64,000 bases of DNA from Hyperoodon ampullatus (GCA_949752795.1 OX457062.1:94601777-94665776), one strand, 5' to 3'; shown: positions 44,541-56,959, numbered from the stretch's first letter. Translations and numbers: made by a program. Notes: generated from the letters alone by a model not told the origin.

Positions 44541-46094
44541 AGCCAGTGTCCAAAATACCCTGGAGGAGAGAGCCCCGTGCAGGGGACGGCGAGGGCAGCG
44601 TGAGGCTTAGGCCGGTGAGGTGAGCAGGAGCCCCGTTGCCCAGGGAGCTTTATGACAAGGTAAGGGTGGTGGCCTTTACACCTGTGTCTGATGCAAACCT
44701 CCCCGTCCTTCAAGGGTCCCTTCAGGATGAATGGACTCTCCCTGACAACCCCAGCCTGCAGGGATATCAGGGGTCCTAGTGTCCTTGCCAGATGGAAACT
44801 ACTAGAAGGCAAACGATGGATTCTAAAACCCTCTCCCTCTTCACCCAGCCCCATGGGGAAGAATGGAGGGTCCTCTGTGACCCTCTCTCCTCCTATAGAC
44901 ATTGGCCAACTGAATATAAAAGCGGGATGATAATACCACGTACTTTGGGATTTCCTTGAGGAGTGGATGAGAGGGGGCCGACAAATGCTCTGAAAGGGCC
45001 GGGAGGGCACTTATTCTCACATGTGCTATCAGCACAGATTAACTGAGGGAAGGAAGTGGAGGCCCGGGGTCTCTGGCTTGAAGGAATCACCCCTTCTCTT
45101 TTCTTGTCTTTTATGTCATTTCCAAGAGATTAGAAACCCTGATGGGGCAATTCCATACTGTTTATTTGAAATAGGCTGGAAAGCAAACAGAATTGTATTT
45201 TCCTGGGAGGACGGTGATAAGGGGGACCAATGAAGCCTCCACGCCTACTCTGAGGGCTGGGGATGTGGAAAAAAGAGAGTGGTGCTGGGTTGGGGGCGTC
45301 GGGAGGTCCCTCCCTCTTCACAGATACCAGCAGTTCTGGAGCAGTGGGAATCGGGTCCTTCCTGCTGCCGGCGGAGCAGTGAGGGGCTGGTGGCCAGGGT
45401 GGGGCAGGACCGAGTGAGGCCGGCAGCCTTCTCCACGGGGAGTCACCGGAGCCACTGGCCCTCCCCACGGTGCGATCCGGTTCCCAAGGAGGGTGCCTGG
45501 CAGACCTTCTGCCCTGCAGAAACAAAGCTGCCTAATTGCCTTTTAATCTGGGGATGTCAGTCCGATGGTGTTGGTGCTGAATTGTAAGGGGAGATAATAT
45601 CTTTCCCTTTGAGTGAAACGTTATTTGATCTCTGTGTGTCAGAGGAAGGCCTGTACAGCCCAGGGAAGAGGTGGGACGGAAGGAAAGGTGGAAGGAGAGG
45701 AGCGAGGGCCTGGCTCCTGGCTGAGCTGAGGCTTTATTTCTCCCCATAACAATCATAAATAAAGGGGAACAAGCATCGTGCTTGTCTTGGCTCAAGGCCA
45801 TTGTTTGGTGCAGGCTTCCTCCTCACCCCCGCCGCTCCCAACCTCCCTTTCAGGCCCAGGATGGGGAAGACAGATTGTCTGCAGGGAGAGGGAGTGGGCT
45901 GCCAGCTGTCTTACCTGGAGAGGTGGGAGAGGTGGGCTCCCAAGACCTGAGTGTCTGCTCCCGCCCTGCTCTGCCTCTGGCCTTGGCTCTCCTTCCCCAT
46001 CTTTGCAGAGGCTGCTGAGATGTCCCAGGTGATTACAAGAGCCTCCTGACCAGTGCCTCTGCCTCCACTCCCCACTGTGTCAGCAGTCTTGTCC
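44541..46094. other. Intron 1, no gene seen
   Basis: A weak sense MIR piece, 'agcgggatgataataccacg', lies at 44880-44990. 45525-45610 and 45730-45770 are A/T-rich islands in GC-rich surroundings with TAAT and AACAAT motifs. Confidence 0.45.
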
Positions 46095-46500
46095 AAACCT
46101 AACCTGTGTGCCCCACTTGCTCACACTCCCCAGCGGCTCCCATCTCGCTCAGAGGGGAAGCCTGGGCCCTCCATCACCTGGCCCCTGCACCTCTCCCCTC
46201 CAGCCACACCCACCAAACTTACCAGGCACACGCCCACCTCAGGGCCTTTGCACCTCTGCTTCTTCTGCCTGCCGTGCCCTTGTCCCAGGCGGCCACATGG
46301 CCAGCAGGCTCACCTCCTCGGTCCTTTCCTCAAATGTCCTTCTCTCAGTGAGGCCTTCTCTGGTGACCCTTGGTCTGAAGTTAAGCAGCCCTCGCACATA
46401 CCCACACAGACACACCCACACAGTCGCCTTAAAAGTCCTGCTCACCACACCCTGCTCCAGGAGCTGTCCCTGACCTGTGCACCCCAATCCCTCCGACGGT
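46095..46500 (+). repeat. L2 LINE fragment
   Basis: 'cacctcagggcctttgcacc', 'tcttctgcctgccgtgccct' and 'agtgaggccttctctggtga' are L2 sense blocks. Confidence 0.8.
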
Positions 46501-46529
46501 GCCCCGCTTCCTGCAGGGTTTTATAGCGT

Positions 46530-46650
46530 CTACAGGTTGTCTCGCCTCATCCTCCTAGCATCCTCGGCAGGTCAGGGTGGGCATCCCTGATTTACACTTG
46601 AGGAAGGTTCTGAGAGGTCCAGGACTTGCTGGAGAATTCCACATGTGAGT
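46530..46650 (-). repeat. MIR SINE fragment
   Basis: 'tcgcctcatcctcctagcat' and 'gatttacacttgaggaaggt' are antisense MIR remains. Confidence 0.6.
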
Positions 46651-47604
46651 GGCAGGCTCTTAGCCAGAGCCATGCACATTTTTTCTAGAAGCTTCTGCCG
46701 GGCTGAGTGGAAGAATGTCCGAGCCCTCCGCCAGCCTTGGGTCTGTCACCGTGGCCTGGGATGCAGGCTGTCCTGTCCTGGGAGCGGCTCACCGCCTGCT
46801 GCCCCGTGTCCCAGCTCATCTAGGTCCCCTCCCACCTCCTCCCCTCACTCCCTGGCATGCACACAGGCCCAGCTGATCTTTCAGCCCTTTTTCTGCATCT
46901 GTCCACCTGGCTGGAGAGACCCTCCTGGGAGGGGGCAGGGTGACCTGTCTTTACCCCAGCGAGGAGAGTCAGACCCCCTCTGAGCCCTCGCAACGCTTAG
47001 TACTCCAAGTTACAGATGGAGAGGTGGACACTGGGAGGGCCCGGGAGGACCCCTCCGATGCTTGGGTTGGCTCTCTGTCTCTGGAAGCCCTTCTCTTGCA
47101 GCTCTGGGCTTTCTCCATCTCAAGAAACTCTAGGGTAGCCCCTGGAAAGACCCAGAGGGAGAAGGAAGGCAGCCCTGCCCTCGGTGCATCAGCAGGAACA
47201 CAATGACAACCAGGGACACCAGCTACGTGGCCTTGGGTGAGACGCTCCTTCCACCCCAGGTCCACGTCCTTGGTGCTAAGGTGGGGTCCCCAAGCCTGGA
47301 GCTGGAGGGGCTCACGGGAGCAGGTTTCTGAAGGAGCTGAGCCCAGTGGGTTGGGAAGAGCGGTGACTGGTCCTGGAGAAGAGGCGTGATGCGGTGGGGT
47401 AGATGATCGGGAAGGGCCGAGCGTGCGTTAACTTAACCTGGCAGTGAGCTACCTTGCGTCGTATGTGATTGACCCTTTGGGGATCTCACTTGGAGCGTGG
47501 AAGTTGGGGGGAGTTACCTTAGCAGTAATGCAGGGTGACAGGAATCACATGTGGAAGTCACACAGGAAGCGGGATTGCTGACGTGGGCCAAGTGTGCTTT
47601 CGGG
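46651..47604. other. Intron 1, no gene seen
   Basis: A weak sense MIR-like piece may lie at 47205-47290. The rest is unassigned. Confidence 0.4.
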
Positions 47605-47715
47605 GAAAGGGCACCAGCCTCGGGGTTAGGAGTCCTGCTCAGCCACTTGTCGCTGAGTCACCCTGGGCACTCTCTGGCCCCAGTTTTTGCATCTGTACAG
47701 CAAGAGTGTTAAACT
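47605..47715 (+). repeat. MIR SINE fragment
   Basis: 'cagccacttgtcgctgagtc' and 'cccagtttttgcatctgtac' are the sense MIR core. Confidence 0.65.
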
Positions 47716-48429
47716 AGTTGTCCCTATGCAGTGCCTGCTGACGCATCCTCGGTGTACAGTGATGTGCGTGGGACCAGTGACTAGACTTCACCACTCGGGA
47801 AAGTCCAGGGCACTCAGAGACCAAGAAGGGCACAGGAGAGTGTGGTGCTGGGACTTCACAGGGCCCAGCTGGTCCCTGAGCCCTGGGGATGTCCAAATGC
47901 CTTTGCTGTCAGCCATCTCTCTGTCCCTTTGGCAGCCAGCGTGAAGGCCCTTCCTGACTACCTTTGGGCCTCAGAGCGGAGCCAGGCAGGACCTGGCCCC
48001 TCTGTCTCTGCCAGGATCGATTCTCAAACCCGCCAGGGTCCCAGGCCCTTTCCACTGGGGTGGGGGAAGCTCAGCACCTTGGCCCCTCCAGTCGTGCCAG
48101 GCATCAATCAGTTCTCGGTGACTGATCCCTAAGGCCTGCGTGCAGGCCCTGGCAGGGTGCTGGGATCTAGCCTTGAGCAGGTGGGCGCCATCTGTGTTCT
48201 CATGGAGCTTATGGTCTAGCAGGGAACAGTGAACAGGTTACTACAGGTGTGGCAGTAGCCAAAGAGATGGCCTGGTGGGAGCACACAGCAAGGAGGCTTA
48301 ACCCAGTCTGGAGGGACCTAAAGGATGAAGGGACACTGGAGAAAGAGGAGAAGGAAAAGGGAAGAGCACACGTGGGGGCCCTGCATCTGCAGAAGGCGTG
48401 GTACTCCTGGGTGCTGGCAGGCGTGATGG
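47716..48429. other. Intron 1 with an old repeat relic
   Basis: 48130-48310 has 'ttctcatggagcttatggtc' and 'tagcagggaacagtgaacag', the same old repeat type as at 2263 and 19531. Nothing else is recognised. Confidence 0.4.
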
Positions 48430-48665
48430 ACAGCAGCAGCACCTTGAGCTAATGTTTACCGCACCAGGCTCCACTCTCAGTGCTTCGCTTGTAGAAATTC
48501 ACTTAATCTTCCCAACAACCTATAAGGAGTTTACTGGCATTTTTTCCATTTTTATAGATGAGGAAACAAGTACAATACAGAAAGTGTATAGTCACACAGC
48601 TAGCCAGTGGCAGAGCTGGGATTTGAACCCAGGAGCCTGATGCCAGAGCCTCTCTGCTGTCCAAC
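48430..48665 (-). repeat. MIR SINE
   Basis: The antisense blocks 'ttttatagatgaggaaacaa', 'gtcacacagctagccagtgg' and 'gctgggatttgaacccagga' are well kept. Confidence 0.88.
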
Positions 48666-49480
48666 TCGAGAGAACTGGGATCTCCAGCAGATGCCCCTGA
48701 TGAGGTAGGACCAGGACAGGAGCAAGTGGCAGGGCCAGGCCTGGCCCAGCCAAAATCAAAAGGGAAGACACGCTTTCTTGCAGCACAGAGCTGGCTTGGC
48801 AGTATACAGACAGCCTCTTTCCCCAATCTGGGACTGGCCTGGATGGCATCTGGTGGTGGCTGACCCTCTCCCGGGCTCTGAATCAAAAGGCATGGGGAAA
48901 TGCACTTGCTTTTCAGTGAAAGGGATCAAGATGAAACAGCAGGAAGAACTTCCCAGCTGTCATGACCATACGCTATTAAAACAGGCAGCCGAGGGAGGTG
49001 GAGGCCCCTCATGGAGAAGGTCAATGTCTTGGTTGCTCAGAGCTGCAGAAGAGGGGAGTGGAGGCTGGGGAGGTATGGGATGACCCCTCGGCTCAGCTCT
49101 GAAGGTGAGATACAGTCAGACAGATCGCAGGGCACTGTCCCACAGAAAGAGACATCCGATGTCCCCAAGCTGGTGCCACCCTTTTCCTGGGACCCTGTCT
49201 GCCCCAGCCCTGCCATCGGACTTCATTAAATTGCATTTTCCCAGAGCAGGGCAGGCCAATGACAGAAGGAGTCAACGCCAGCTTGCTACAACTGTCGCCC
49301 CTGGAGCCGGCGGGCATGGAGGGAGATAATTGGGAGTGGTTTGACAGCTTAATGACTGGGGTTGGCTTCCCAGAGCAGTGGAGGGGTGGGGCAGGGCGGC
49401 CGCAGGCAGCCAGCACGGAGGAGGCAGGGTGACGGGGGCTGCGTCCATCCAGATTGACCCCACCCCCAACACCTTTCCCT
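48666..49480. other. Intron 1, no gene seen
   Basis: Nothing is recognised. Confidence 0.45.
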
Positions 49481-49484
49481 TCAT

Positions 49485-49600
49485 TTCCTTATCAGCAGCT
49501 TGTTGGGCAGGAAAATAAACACGGGGAAGGAAATTAGATCTGGAGAATAAATGAGGCTTTCTTTATTAATTTGTCAGAACTAATTAACATCTCTACCAAA
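49485..49600. promoter_or_regulatory. Candidate homeodomain-rich block
   Basis: An A/T-rich island in GC-rich surroundings with AAATTAG (49530-49536), ATTAATTT (49566-49573) and TAATTA (49581-49586). TGTCA (49572-49576) lies between the last two. No repeat explains it. Enhancer status is inference. Confidence 0.35.
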
Positions 49601-49789
49601 TTCATCTCCTCTCCAGCTGCCCCCCTGAGCAGGAGGAAGGGAGGAGTCTGGAAGAGGCCGGATCTGGGCTTTGGGGTCCCATTCTAGGGACTGCAGGCTG
49701 AGAGGGACCCCACCAAGTTCTCTTGTCCACTTACCTGGGGTGCTGAGTCCCGTTGCGGGTGACACAGCTCAGGGGTAAAGCCCCAGAAA

Positions 49790-49935
49790 ACCCCAGCACC
49801 AGGTCTCAGCTACTTCACCTCTCTGAGCTTCTACCGAGAAACCGAGTCAGGGCCTGCCTCTCCACCAGGGGTGTTGGGAGAATGTGAAGCAGCAAGTATT
49901 GATACCTTCTGGGTGCAAACTCAGCTCTTGATGTT
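49790..49935 (+). repeat. MIR SINE fragment
   Basis: 'agctacttcacctctctgag' and 'aggggtgttgggagaatgtg' are a sense MIR. Confidence 0.65.
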
Positions 49936-49969
49936 ACTCTGGGAGATGGAACATAAGTAAAGCACTGGA

Positions 49970-50165
49970 AAGATCTCACAGTACCTTCGTATTCACAAGG
50001 TCATTTTGGTTTGACCCTAGCAGTAACCTCAGGAGGTATTAAGAAACAGTCATTGGTGTTCCCATTTCACAGATGACCCAAAGGGAGCACAGAGTGGTTG
50101 AGGACCTTATGGAAACCACACAGCAAATCGCTGTGGAGGCAAGACCAGAACTCAGCTGGGCAAAT
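49970..50165 (-). repeat. MIR SINE fragment
   Basis: 'cagtaacctcaggaggtatt' and 'tcccatttcacagatgaccc' are an antisense MIR in tail-to-tail order with the previous one. Confidence 0.7.
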
Positions 50166-50750
50166 GCTCCGCTCCCCGGCCCGGCCCATCCCACCCCCAC
50201 CCCTGGGCTCTGCAGAGACCTGACTCATGGCCAGAGTCTCACTTACTAACAGATGCCTCACTTCCTGGGTTTGAGCTCCAGGTCTTCATCCCAGGAGCCT
50301 GCCCTCGCTACCGGGTACTCTTTCAGGCTGGCCCTTGACGTGGGCGAGAGTGGGGATTCATCGTGCAGAGTGGGTGCCTTCCCTCACCACCCGCCCCCAT
50401 CCCAGAACCGGGCCCAGCCCTGCCATTTTGGAGAATAACCAGCTCTGAGAAACGCTTCTCCACGCCAGGCAGAGGAGAAGCCCTTGAGAACCAGCCACGC
50501 CTTGGTTGCAACATCCAGTCTGTTCTCTTGCCTGCCGTGCTGTGGTAGCATCCTAGAGGTTCCATTCCTACCAACTGGCTGCTCCCGGGGGACCCTGGGA
50601 ACACATGGAGGTGAACACTGCCCAGCCGGTAGCATCAGGCCGAGAGCTTATTGCCTTCTGCTTGTGGAGCCGGTTGGGGGCTGCCTACAGATCAGAGACT
50701 CCCAGACTGGCCAGGCCGGGGGGAACCTGAAGGAAGCGTGGACTGTCCAG
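50166..50750. other. Intron 1, no gene seen
   Basis: Nothing is recognised. Confidence 0.45.
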
Positions 50751-51095
50751 CTCCTGTATTTGAAATGAGGAAACTGAGGCCTCAAAAGAGAAAGTCACGG
50801 GCCTCCCTGGTGGCGCAGTGGTTGAGAGTCCGCCTGCCGATGCAGGGGATACGGGTTCGTGCCCCGGTCTGGGAGGATCCCATATGCCGCGGAGCGGCTG
50901 GGCCCGTGAGCCATGGCCGCTGAGCCTGCGCGTCCGGGGCCTGTGCTCCGCAACGGGGGAGGCCACAGCAGTGGGAGGCCCGCATACCGCAAAAAAAACA
51001 ACAACAACAAAAAAAAAGAGAAAGTCACATGTTTTGCTGGCTCATGGCACCACCAGGGTCAGCACCTGGGTCTCCTGACTCCCAGCCCCGGCCCT
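50751..51095 (-). repeat. MIR SINE split by a CHR SINE
   Basis: 'gaaatgaggaaactgaggcc' lies left of the SINE and 'cagcacctgggtctcctgac' lies right of it, both in antisense MIR order. Confidence 0.65.
50799..51013 (+). mobile_element. CHR-2-type SINE
   Basis: Head ggcctccctggtggcgcagt, middle gagccatggccgctgagcct, tail with caacaacaac inside an A run. The 15-bp target duplication aaaagagaaagtcac is at 50784-50798 and 51014-51028. Confidence 0.93.
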
Positions 51096-52534
51096 TTCAT
51101 GAACTAGGTGTTAGCGCTTGGTGAATGGCATCACAAGATGAATGTGTTACATCAGGGGCCCTCAGAGCCAAGAACAGGCTGAGGGCTGGTGGCAGCCGGA
51201 CAGGGCAGCGTCCCTGCTAGGGGAGGGGAGGTGGGACATCTGCCTAGTGGGGCCAGACCACAAGGCCCAGGTCCAGGGGCAAGATAACTACCCCCATGCC
51301 CTCTGGACCTCCTGGCAGAGCTCTCAGGAGGGGCCTCACCCCTACGGGGCACACGGCCCTGCTCCATGCCCTCAAATCATGGACCGGTAGTAGCCAGGCA
51401 CCTCATCGGCAGCAGCACCGTTCTCTTCAGAGCTTGCCTCATTTGCAAATGCCCTCAGCAGACCCACTAGTGCCGGCGGGGTGGGGGTTGGAATTCCCAT
51501 TGTACCGATGGGGAACGGAGACCGGGAGAGGCTCTGAGTTTCCCCATCTTCGTGGGCCTGAAAAGCAGTGTCCTGGTTCTGGAGGCCTTAGAGGGGAGGG
51601 GGTTTTCGTCCGTGCTCCTTCGCTCACGGACTGTGGTGGTCCGAGCACCTCTGAACCACGGTTTCCTCAGCTGTCTCCTAACGCCTGCTCTGGAAGGCAG
51701 TGCCCATGCCCAGTGAGTCCACCAGTGTCTTTCAAAAGGCCACACCCCAGGCTCCTGCCGCCGTCCCTCACACGTCTGTGAGCGATGAGGGAGCCGGGAG
51801 AGATGTCAGGAAGGAGCCCTCCCCGCCGTCCTGTGACTCCAGCCAGGCCCAGAAGCCCGAGGTGCCAGAGCGCAGGGGTGTGGCAGGCAGCTGGGATGGG
51901 GGCCTCTGCTCTCCAGGACTCGGGGCCGGGCCCTGACAGCGCTGGATGTGGCCGGCTGGGGTGGTGGGAGAAGGACCCAGGGAGAGAGTGGAGCTGGCCG
52001 ACTTGGCGTCAGCTGGCTGGATGTGGGACAGTCCCAGAGTTCCCGCGAGGACACTCAGAACTTCCTTAGAGGCACTGGGAAAGGAGGTCGGGAGAAGCCC
52101 CTCCGCCCTCGTCACCCCTCCGGCCCCTCTGGTCCTTCTTTCTTCTGCTTCTTCAGGGCCCACAGTATGAATACAGGGCTGTGCTGGCACCCACCCCGGA
52201 GGCCCCTTACCCTCTGCGGGGAGCACACTTCAAGCTCTCCTGGGTCCCCAACCACTTACCATAGGACTCCAGGACCAGGCCACACACCAGATTGAGGATG
52301 CTGATTTGGGGGGAAAACGATTGAGCTGTCTGAGATCTATCATGGAGCTTTGAGGCTGTCCATTCTTCTGCACAGGGCAGCTTCTAGAATCCAGACAAAT
52401 GGGGGTAGCCTTAGTCTTCGGGGAGGGTCCGGAGCCTACTTTGGGATGCTAGAAAGGGCCTACTCCAGCCCTGAGGGATGGTCTCAGCTTATTGGCTCTG
52501 TCCATGACCCCAAAGGACCTACATACCAGCTGCC
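51096..52534. other. Intron 1, no gene seen
   Basis: A possible short antisense MIR piece, 'attgtaccgatggggaacgg', lies at 51495-51560. The rest is GC-rich and unassigned. Confidence 0.4.
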
Positions 52535-52720
52535 ACCTCCTGAGCAATTACTCTATGTCACACTATCCGTGAACATACGTTATTTTATTGAATCCTTATA
52601 GCCATATAGTGATCAAACATTAAGTCCATTTTACAGATAAGGAAACTTATCTCATGAGCACTCACTGCCAGTGAGTGGAAGAGCTCAGCCCAGGTCTGTC
52701 TGCTACCACCCGCGTCCCCT
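52535..52720 (-). repeat. MIR SINE
   Basis: 'aatccttatagccatatagt' and 'cattttacagataaggaaac' are an antisense MIR. Confidence 0.78.
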
Positions 52721-53564
52721 CCCTACCTCTCCCATTCTCTCCTTAAGAGGAGGACCTGCCTGATGTCCAGCTCTGGCACCTGATCCAACAGGCCCCAGCA
52801 CACCACAGGATAGAGTGTGCTTCCACTGCAGTAAGAGAAATTGAGGACAGACTTTAGGAAGGACTTGTCTGTCAATGAAGTGTCTAGAACATTTTAGCAG
52901 TTTCCCAGGGAAAATGGTAGGATCTCCTACTATGAAGACCTTGAAAGAAGGGGAAGAGATTTATTCCATCACCTAGGTAGAGTTTTGGGGGGTAAAGCCT
53001 TGTCAGAGGCAGAGGGTAGTATATGACAGCCCCTCTCTCTAACCTCTGGTTGGGCAGTTCAGAGGCTCCACCTCTGGCTGGGCATGACTGCCCTCTGCTG
53101 CTGCCACCTGGCCCAGAGGGTCAGGTATAGATGTCGCCTTTCTAAGGACATGCTTTCTTGCCCAAGTCCACTTGGAGCCCTTGCCAACTGATGCCTGGGG
53201 CGGCATGTGGGGCAAGGCAGGGCCTGGGTAGGTGTGGTGCCCAGCTACCTGTCCGGGCACCAGTTGGCTCTGTGGGGAGAGCTCAGCCGCTCCAAAGCCC
53301 CAGACTCTGCTCCTTCTCCCTCCCTTGCGCCCAGAACTGGGCTGGGAGGAGACCCAGACTGGGCAGGTCACCGAGGGCTTCAGCCTCTGATGCCCGCCCT
53401 GTCCTTTGGGGAAGTCCATCTTATTCACTTCAGCAAATCCGCAGAGAACCTACGAATGTCAGCCAATGAGTTGGGCACTGCCTGCCTAGAAAGCTGAAAT
53501 CTGGTCTTAGGAGAGGTTCTAACTGAACAGACAGAAAAACAGAGGGCAGTCTCATTCTGAAAGT
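52721..53564. other. Intron 1 with a CTCF-type motif
   Basis: No gene and no named repeat. See the motif at 53088. Confidence 0.45.
53088..53101 (-). promoter_or_regulatory. CTCF-type motif (reverse)
   Basis: The minus strand reads GCAGCAGAGGGCAG, 13 of 14 positions of the CTCF core. It faces the + strand site at 10866 across the promoter. Confidence 0.45.
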
Positions 53565-53765
53565 GCACAGAAGCCAGACTCACCACTTTCTAGCATTGCA
53601 AGTTGGCACATTGCTCAACCACTGGGCCTCGGTTTCCTCCTCTGTAAAATGGGAACGTCAGTACTTGCTCCAAAAGATGGAAGTAAGAATGAGGTGAGAT
53701 CCTAAACGGGAAGCACTTCCCAGTGCCTGGAACGTAGGAGTGGTTCGGTCAGTATTGGAGGAAAT
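53565..53765 (+). repeat. MIR SINE
   Basis: 'cctcggtttcctcctctgta' and 'cccagtgcctggaacgtagg' are sense MIR blocks. Confidence 0.83.
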
Positions 53766-55139
53766 AAAACAGCTTGCTGTTAGAATTCTGGGAGGCAGGA
53801 AGCACAAATACCAGTACTTACTTTTAGGGGTGAGGGAGCCCACACAGGAGGGAGGACTGAGCCTCATATAAAACAGGGACACACACACTCTGTCTAATCA
53901 CTTTGAAAATGAAAAGTTGCTGGGAAATGCCAACCTGTCTCATGGGAACAGGGCTGGAGCAAAGATGAAGAGACACACAGGGCAGATTGTGTAAACTAAA
54001 GTGCATATTTTTAATTACTTGAGTTCACATCTCATAAAGGGAAAAAAAACTAAAGCACAAGCCTTGGCCATCCCCCACCCCCCCTTTCTCTGCCATGAGC
54101 CAAGAACCAGCTCCCACCGGCCTGTCTTGGGTTCAAAGCGTCTCCCTGCCCTAGTCCTCACCCCGACCTGCCCACCCCCTACATCCACTGTGGGTGAGAG
54201 CGGCCTTCCCCTGAGCAACGGGGGCACTGCCCCGCCCCAGGCCAGTCCCTGCCCGCTGTGGTGGGCAGCACCTAGAGTTGTCAGGCCTGATGGGAGATGG
54301 GGAGATGAGGGGTTGGGAGATAGGAGTGAAAGGCAGCTCCCCCCACCTCTGCCTGCCGGGCCTCCTGTTGATGGTAGCTTATTGTCAGGGTGAAATGGCA
54401 CAGCTAGGTCACTATTATTAGGCCTCGCAGGACTTTTCCCCAGACAGTGGAGGCTAGGTGCTGCTTCCTACCTTGCCCTATCTACAGCCAGCAGTCCTAC
54501 TCCCAGGGCGTGTGTGAGCCTGTAACCTGGGAAGCCGGGGCCTTGGGCCAAAGCCCGCTGAGCCAACTCTGCTTCCTTCCCCCCTCTGGGAGCCCACCCT
54601 TTCCCTGGTTCCTGCCAGCCCTGGTCCCCACGTCCTCTGAGGTCAGACAGGCCTCCCAGCCACCTGCCTGTCGCTCTCTGTTCTCCCCTTCGTTCTCCCC
54701 GCCCACCCCTGGCCCCCGAGCCCTGACTCACTTCCCACTCTGGGACGTGTTGGGACAGGGCGCCTGGGTTCTGGTCCTCCAGGCTCTGGCTCGGCCCGCT
54801 CTCAGTGGGGGTGGGGCACGTGGGGAGGATCTGCTTTGACCTGCTTCTTCAAGCTTCCTCCCTCCTCCACCCCCAACCCTGAGGGGACAGGCTGGTGGTG
54901 AGCTCCAGAGCACCTCCTGATTCATCCTTAAGGGCCCCAGCCTGGGGCCACTGAGGGCAGTAGGGGAACGGGTGCCTGGCCATCTTTGCCTTGATCTGGG
55001 CCAGCTTGGGCCTCTGAAAACAGGACGTGGGACGCCAGCCTGCCCACCAATGACTCCTATCCAGAGGCCTTCACTCAGCCAGGCGCTGTGTCTACACCAT
55101 TCCTCTTCCTCATCCCTTTGGGACCAGAAGAGTAAAAAA
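53766..55139. other. Intron 1, no gene seen
   Basis: Nothing is recognised. 54860-54900 is C-rich. Confidence 0.45.
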
Positions 55140-55260
55140 AGCGTCAAGAGACTTGGATTCACTCTCTGCTCTCAGTTAATTTATTATATAGCCTCTAGTA
55201 ATCACCTCACCCTTCTGGGTCTCAATTTCAACATCTACCACATGGGCGGCACCTTCCTCT
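55140..55260 (+). repeat. MIR SINE fragment
   Basis: 'aatcacctcacccttctggg' and 'tctcaatttcaacatctacc' are sense MIR remains. Confidence 0.6.
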
Positions 55261-55599
55261 GGCTCGTTCCAGGATCCAGGATCATCAGGATAAATGGGGC
55301 TGGAAGAGCAGACTGATGGGATTAGCCCTGGCACCTTGGACTGGACTGCAAAGGAAGGGTTGGGGGGGGGTCTTCCCACCTCACGTTGGGGCCTGGAATT
55401 GGATGCATCTCTCACATATGGGGCTTCTCAGTCTTTCTCTTATAGAGAATCCTTCCTTTTTATACATAATCATGGCATTCTCCAGGGAGTCTTTGATCGT
55501 GAGCTTTCTAAGAAGTCTTGATTAAAAGATCTTAATGACTGGAGCAGTCAACAGAGCACCCGTCCCTGAGTCTGTCCTCTGAGATGTGACTCTAGCTGG

Positions 55600-55935
55600 G
55601 CTCGCAGTTCATTGAGCAAACACAGATCGGAGTCCTGCCTTGTGTGGGTACTGGAGCTTCAGAGTAAGAGACAACTCATGCTGGGCACCCGGGGAAAGCT
55701 TGTGCTGTGGGCGCTTGAGCACAGAGCTAGTGGCCAGGGGACCTGAGTGTTGAGTTGGGTGGGAGCTTTCTACAGGGGCTGGTGTGGCGGGTGGGGACAT
55801 GGGAGGGCCCAGAGAAGGAGCTGGGAATACAAGCAGGGACAGATTGTGAAGGCTGCTAAGCAGCTCAGATTTGCCTTAGATTTCGCCCCAGGCAGTGGAA
55901 AGTGGGGGTGGGGAGGGCACTGGTGTGACAAGGTC
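55600..55935 (-). repeat. Ancient 'gtgccaggcac' repeat (L2-related?)
   Basis: 'tcctgccttgtgtgggtact' and 'agcagctcagatttgcctta' keep the order of the old repeat seen at 19531. Its family name is uncertain. Confidence 0.35.
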
Positions 55936-55939
55936 TGCT

Positions 55940-56110
55940 TTGTGTTCAAATCCACTTGTGGCTTAGACAGGCCACTTCACCAGCCTGAGCCTCAGCTTCC
56001 CAACATGAACAGGAAGACTTCACTGGGAGGAATTTTGTGAGGGGGAAATGAGATTCCACGCCTAACAATACCTCTTAGATAGTGAGCACTTACTAAAGGT
56101 TCGCTGTTTT
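55940..56110 (+). repeat. MIR SINE fragment
   Basis: 'cagcctgagcctcagcttcc' and 'agatagtgagcacttactaa' are sense MIR remains. Confidence 0.68.
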
Positions 56111-56959
56111 TAGTGTAATCGGTACCAGGATTCCAGATTAGAAATTGTGGAGGCCTAAATTCCCAGTTGAGCTGCAGTAAGGATCAGGAGGTCAAGGGCT
56201 GTATTCTAGAAATTCAGAGGAAGGAGAATCAAGTGGATATCATGAGGCGACTGATGTGATGGGGCCCTGGGATGGACGGGGGTGGTGAGGGAGCAGCTGG
56301 AGAGAAGAGTTCAGTGCGGAGCTGCCCAGTTGGCAGGTGCACACTGGGGGCCCTCAGCATGGAGGCATCATCAAGGCCTTAGGGGCACGTGGACCCACCT
56401 AGAGTTGACCAAACAGCCACAGCCAGGCAGCCGGTCCTCTCCCCTCCCTTCATCTCATGCTCCTTGCTCCAGTCTCCTCCCTCCCCAGAACAGTACAAAA
56501 TCTCTAGGTCACCATGAGGTTCCAGGGGTAAATGTCTTCATCACTTCAGGACGAGGCTGGTGAGTGTGAACCAAGCAAGAAAGATACAGGAGATGCCTTA
56601 AGAGACGCCCATCCAGCCCTTTCCATACAGACCAGAGGGGAGAGAGAATCGCAGCTAGAGGAGGTGTAGAGGTCGTAGCCTTCCACTGCCGGCCCCCCTC
56701 TCTTTCTGTCTACACCTGACTGCCTCCTGGCCTGATGGGCTATTTGCTTATCTAATGACCCGGAGACAGGGCCTTTGTAACCACAACAAGAGAAACAACC
56801 ACAGTATATTGCTATGGGCCGGTGTCTGGCTGATAACCGTCCCCAGGTACTCTCACATCCCCTATCACAGTATTGAGCCCAGGTGGCTAAAGTCACACCT
56901 TCCCACTGCTCTTCTTCCAGGGTCCAGCTTTGCCAGCTCCTCCTTTCCCCATTCCCACC
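56111..56959. other. Intron 1, no gene seen
   Basis: Nothing is recognised. Confidence 0.45.

Noticed and set aside
44351..45010. 219-codon antisense open frame
   Set aside because: About a third of it is antisense to an L2 element and the rest has no similarity I recognise.
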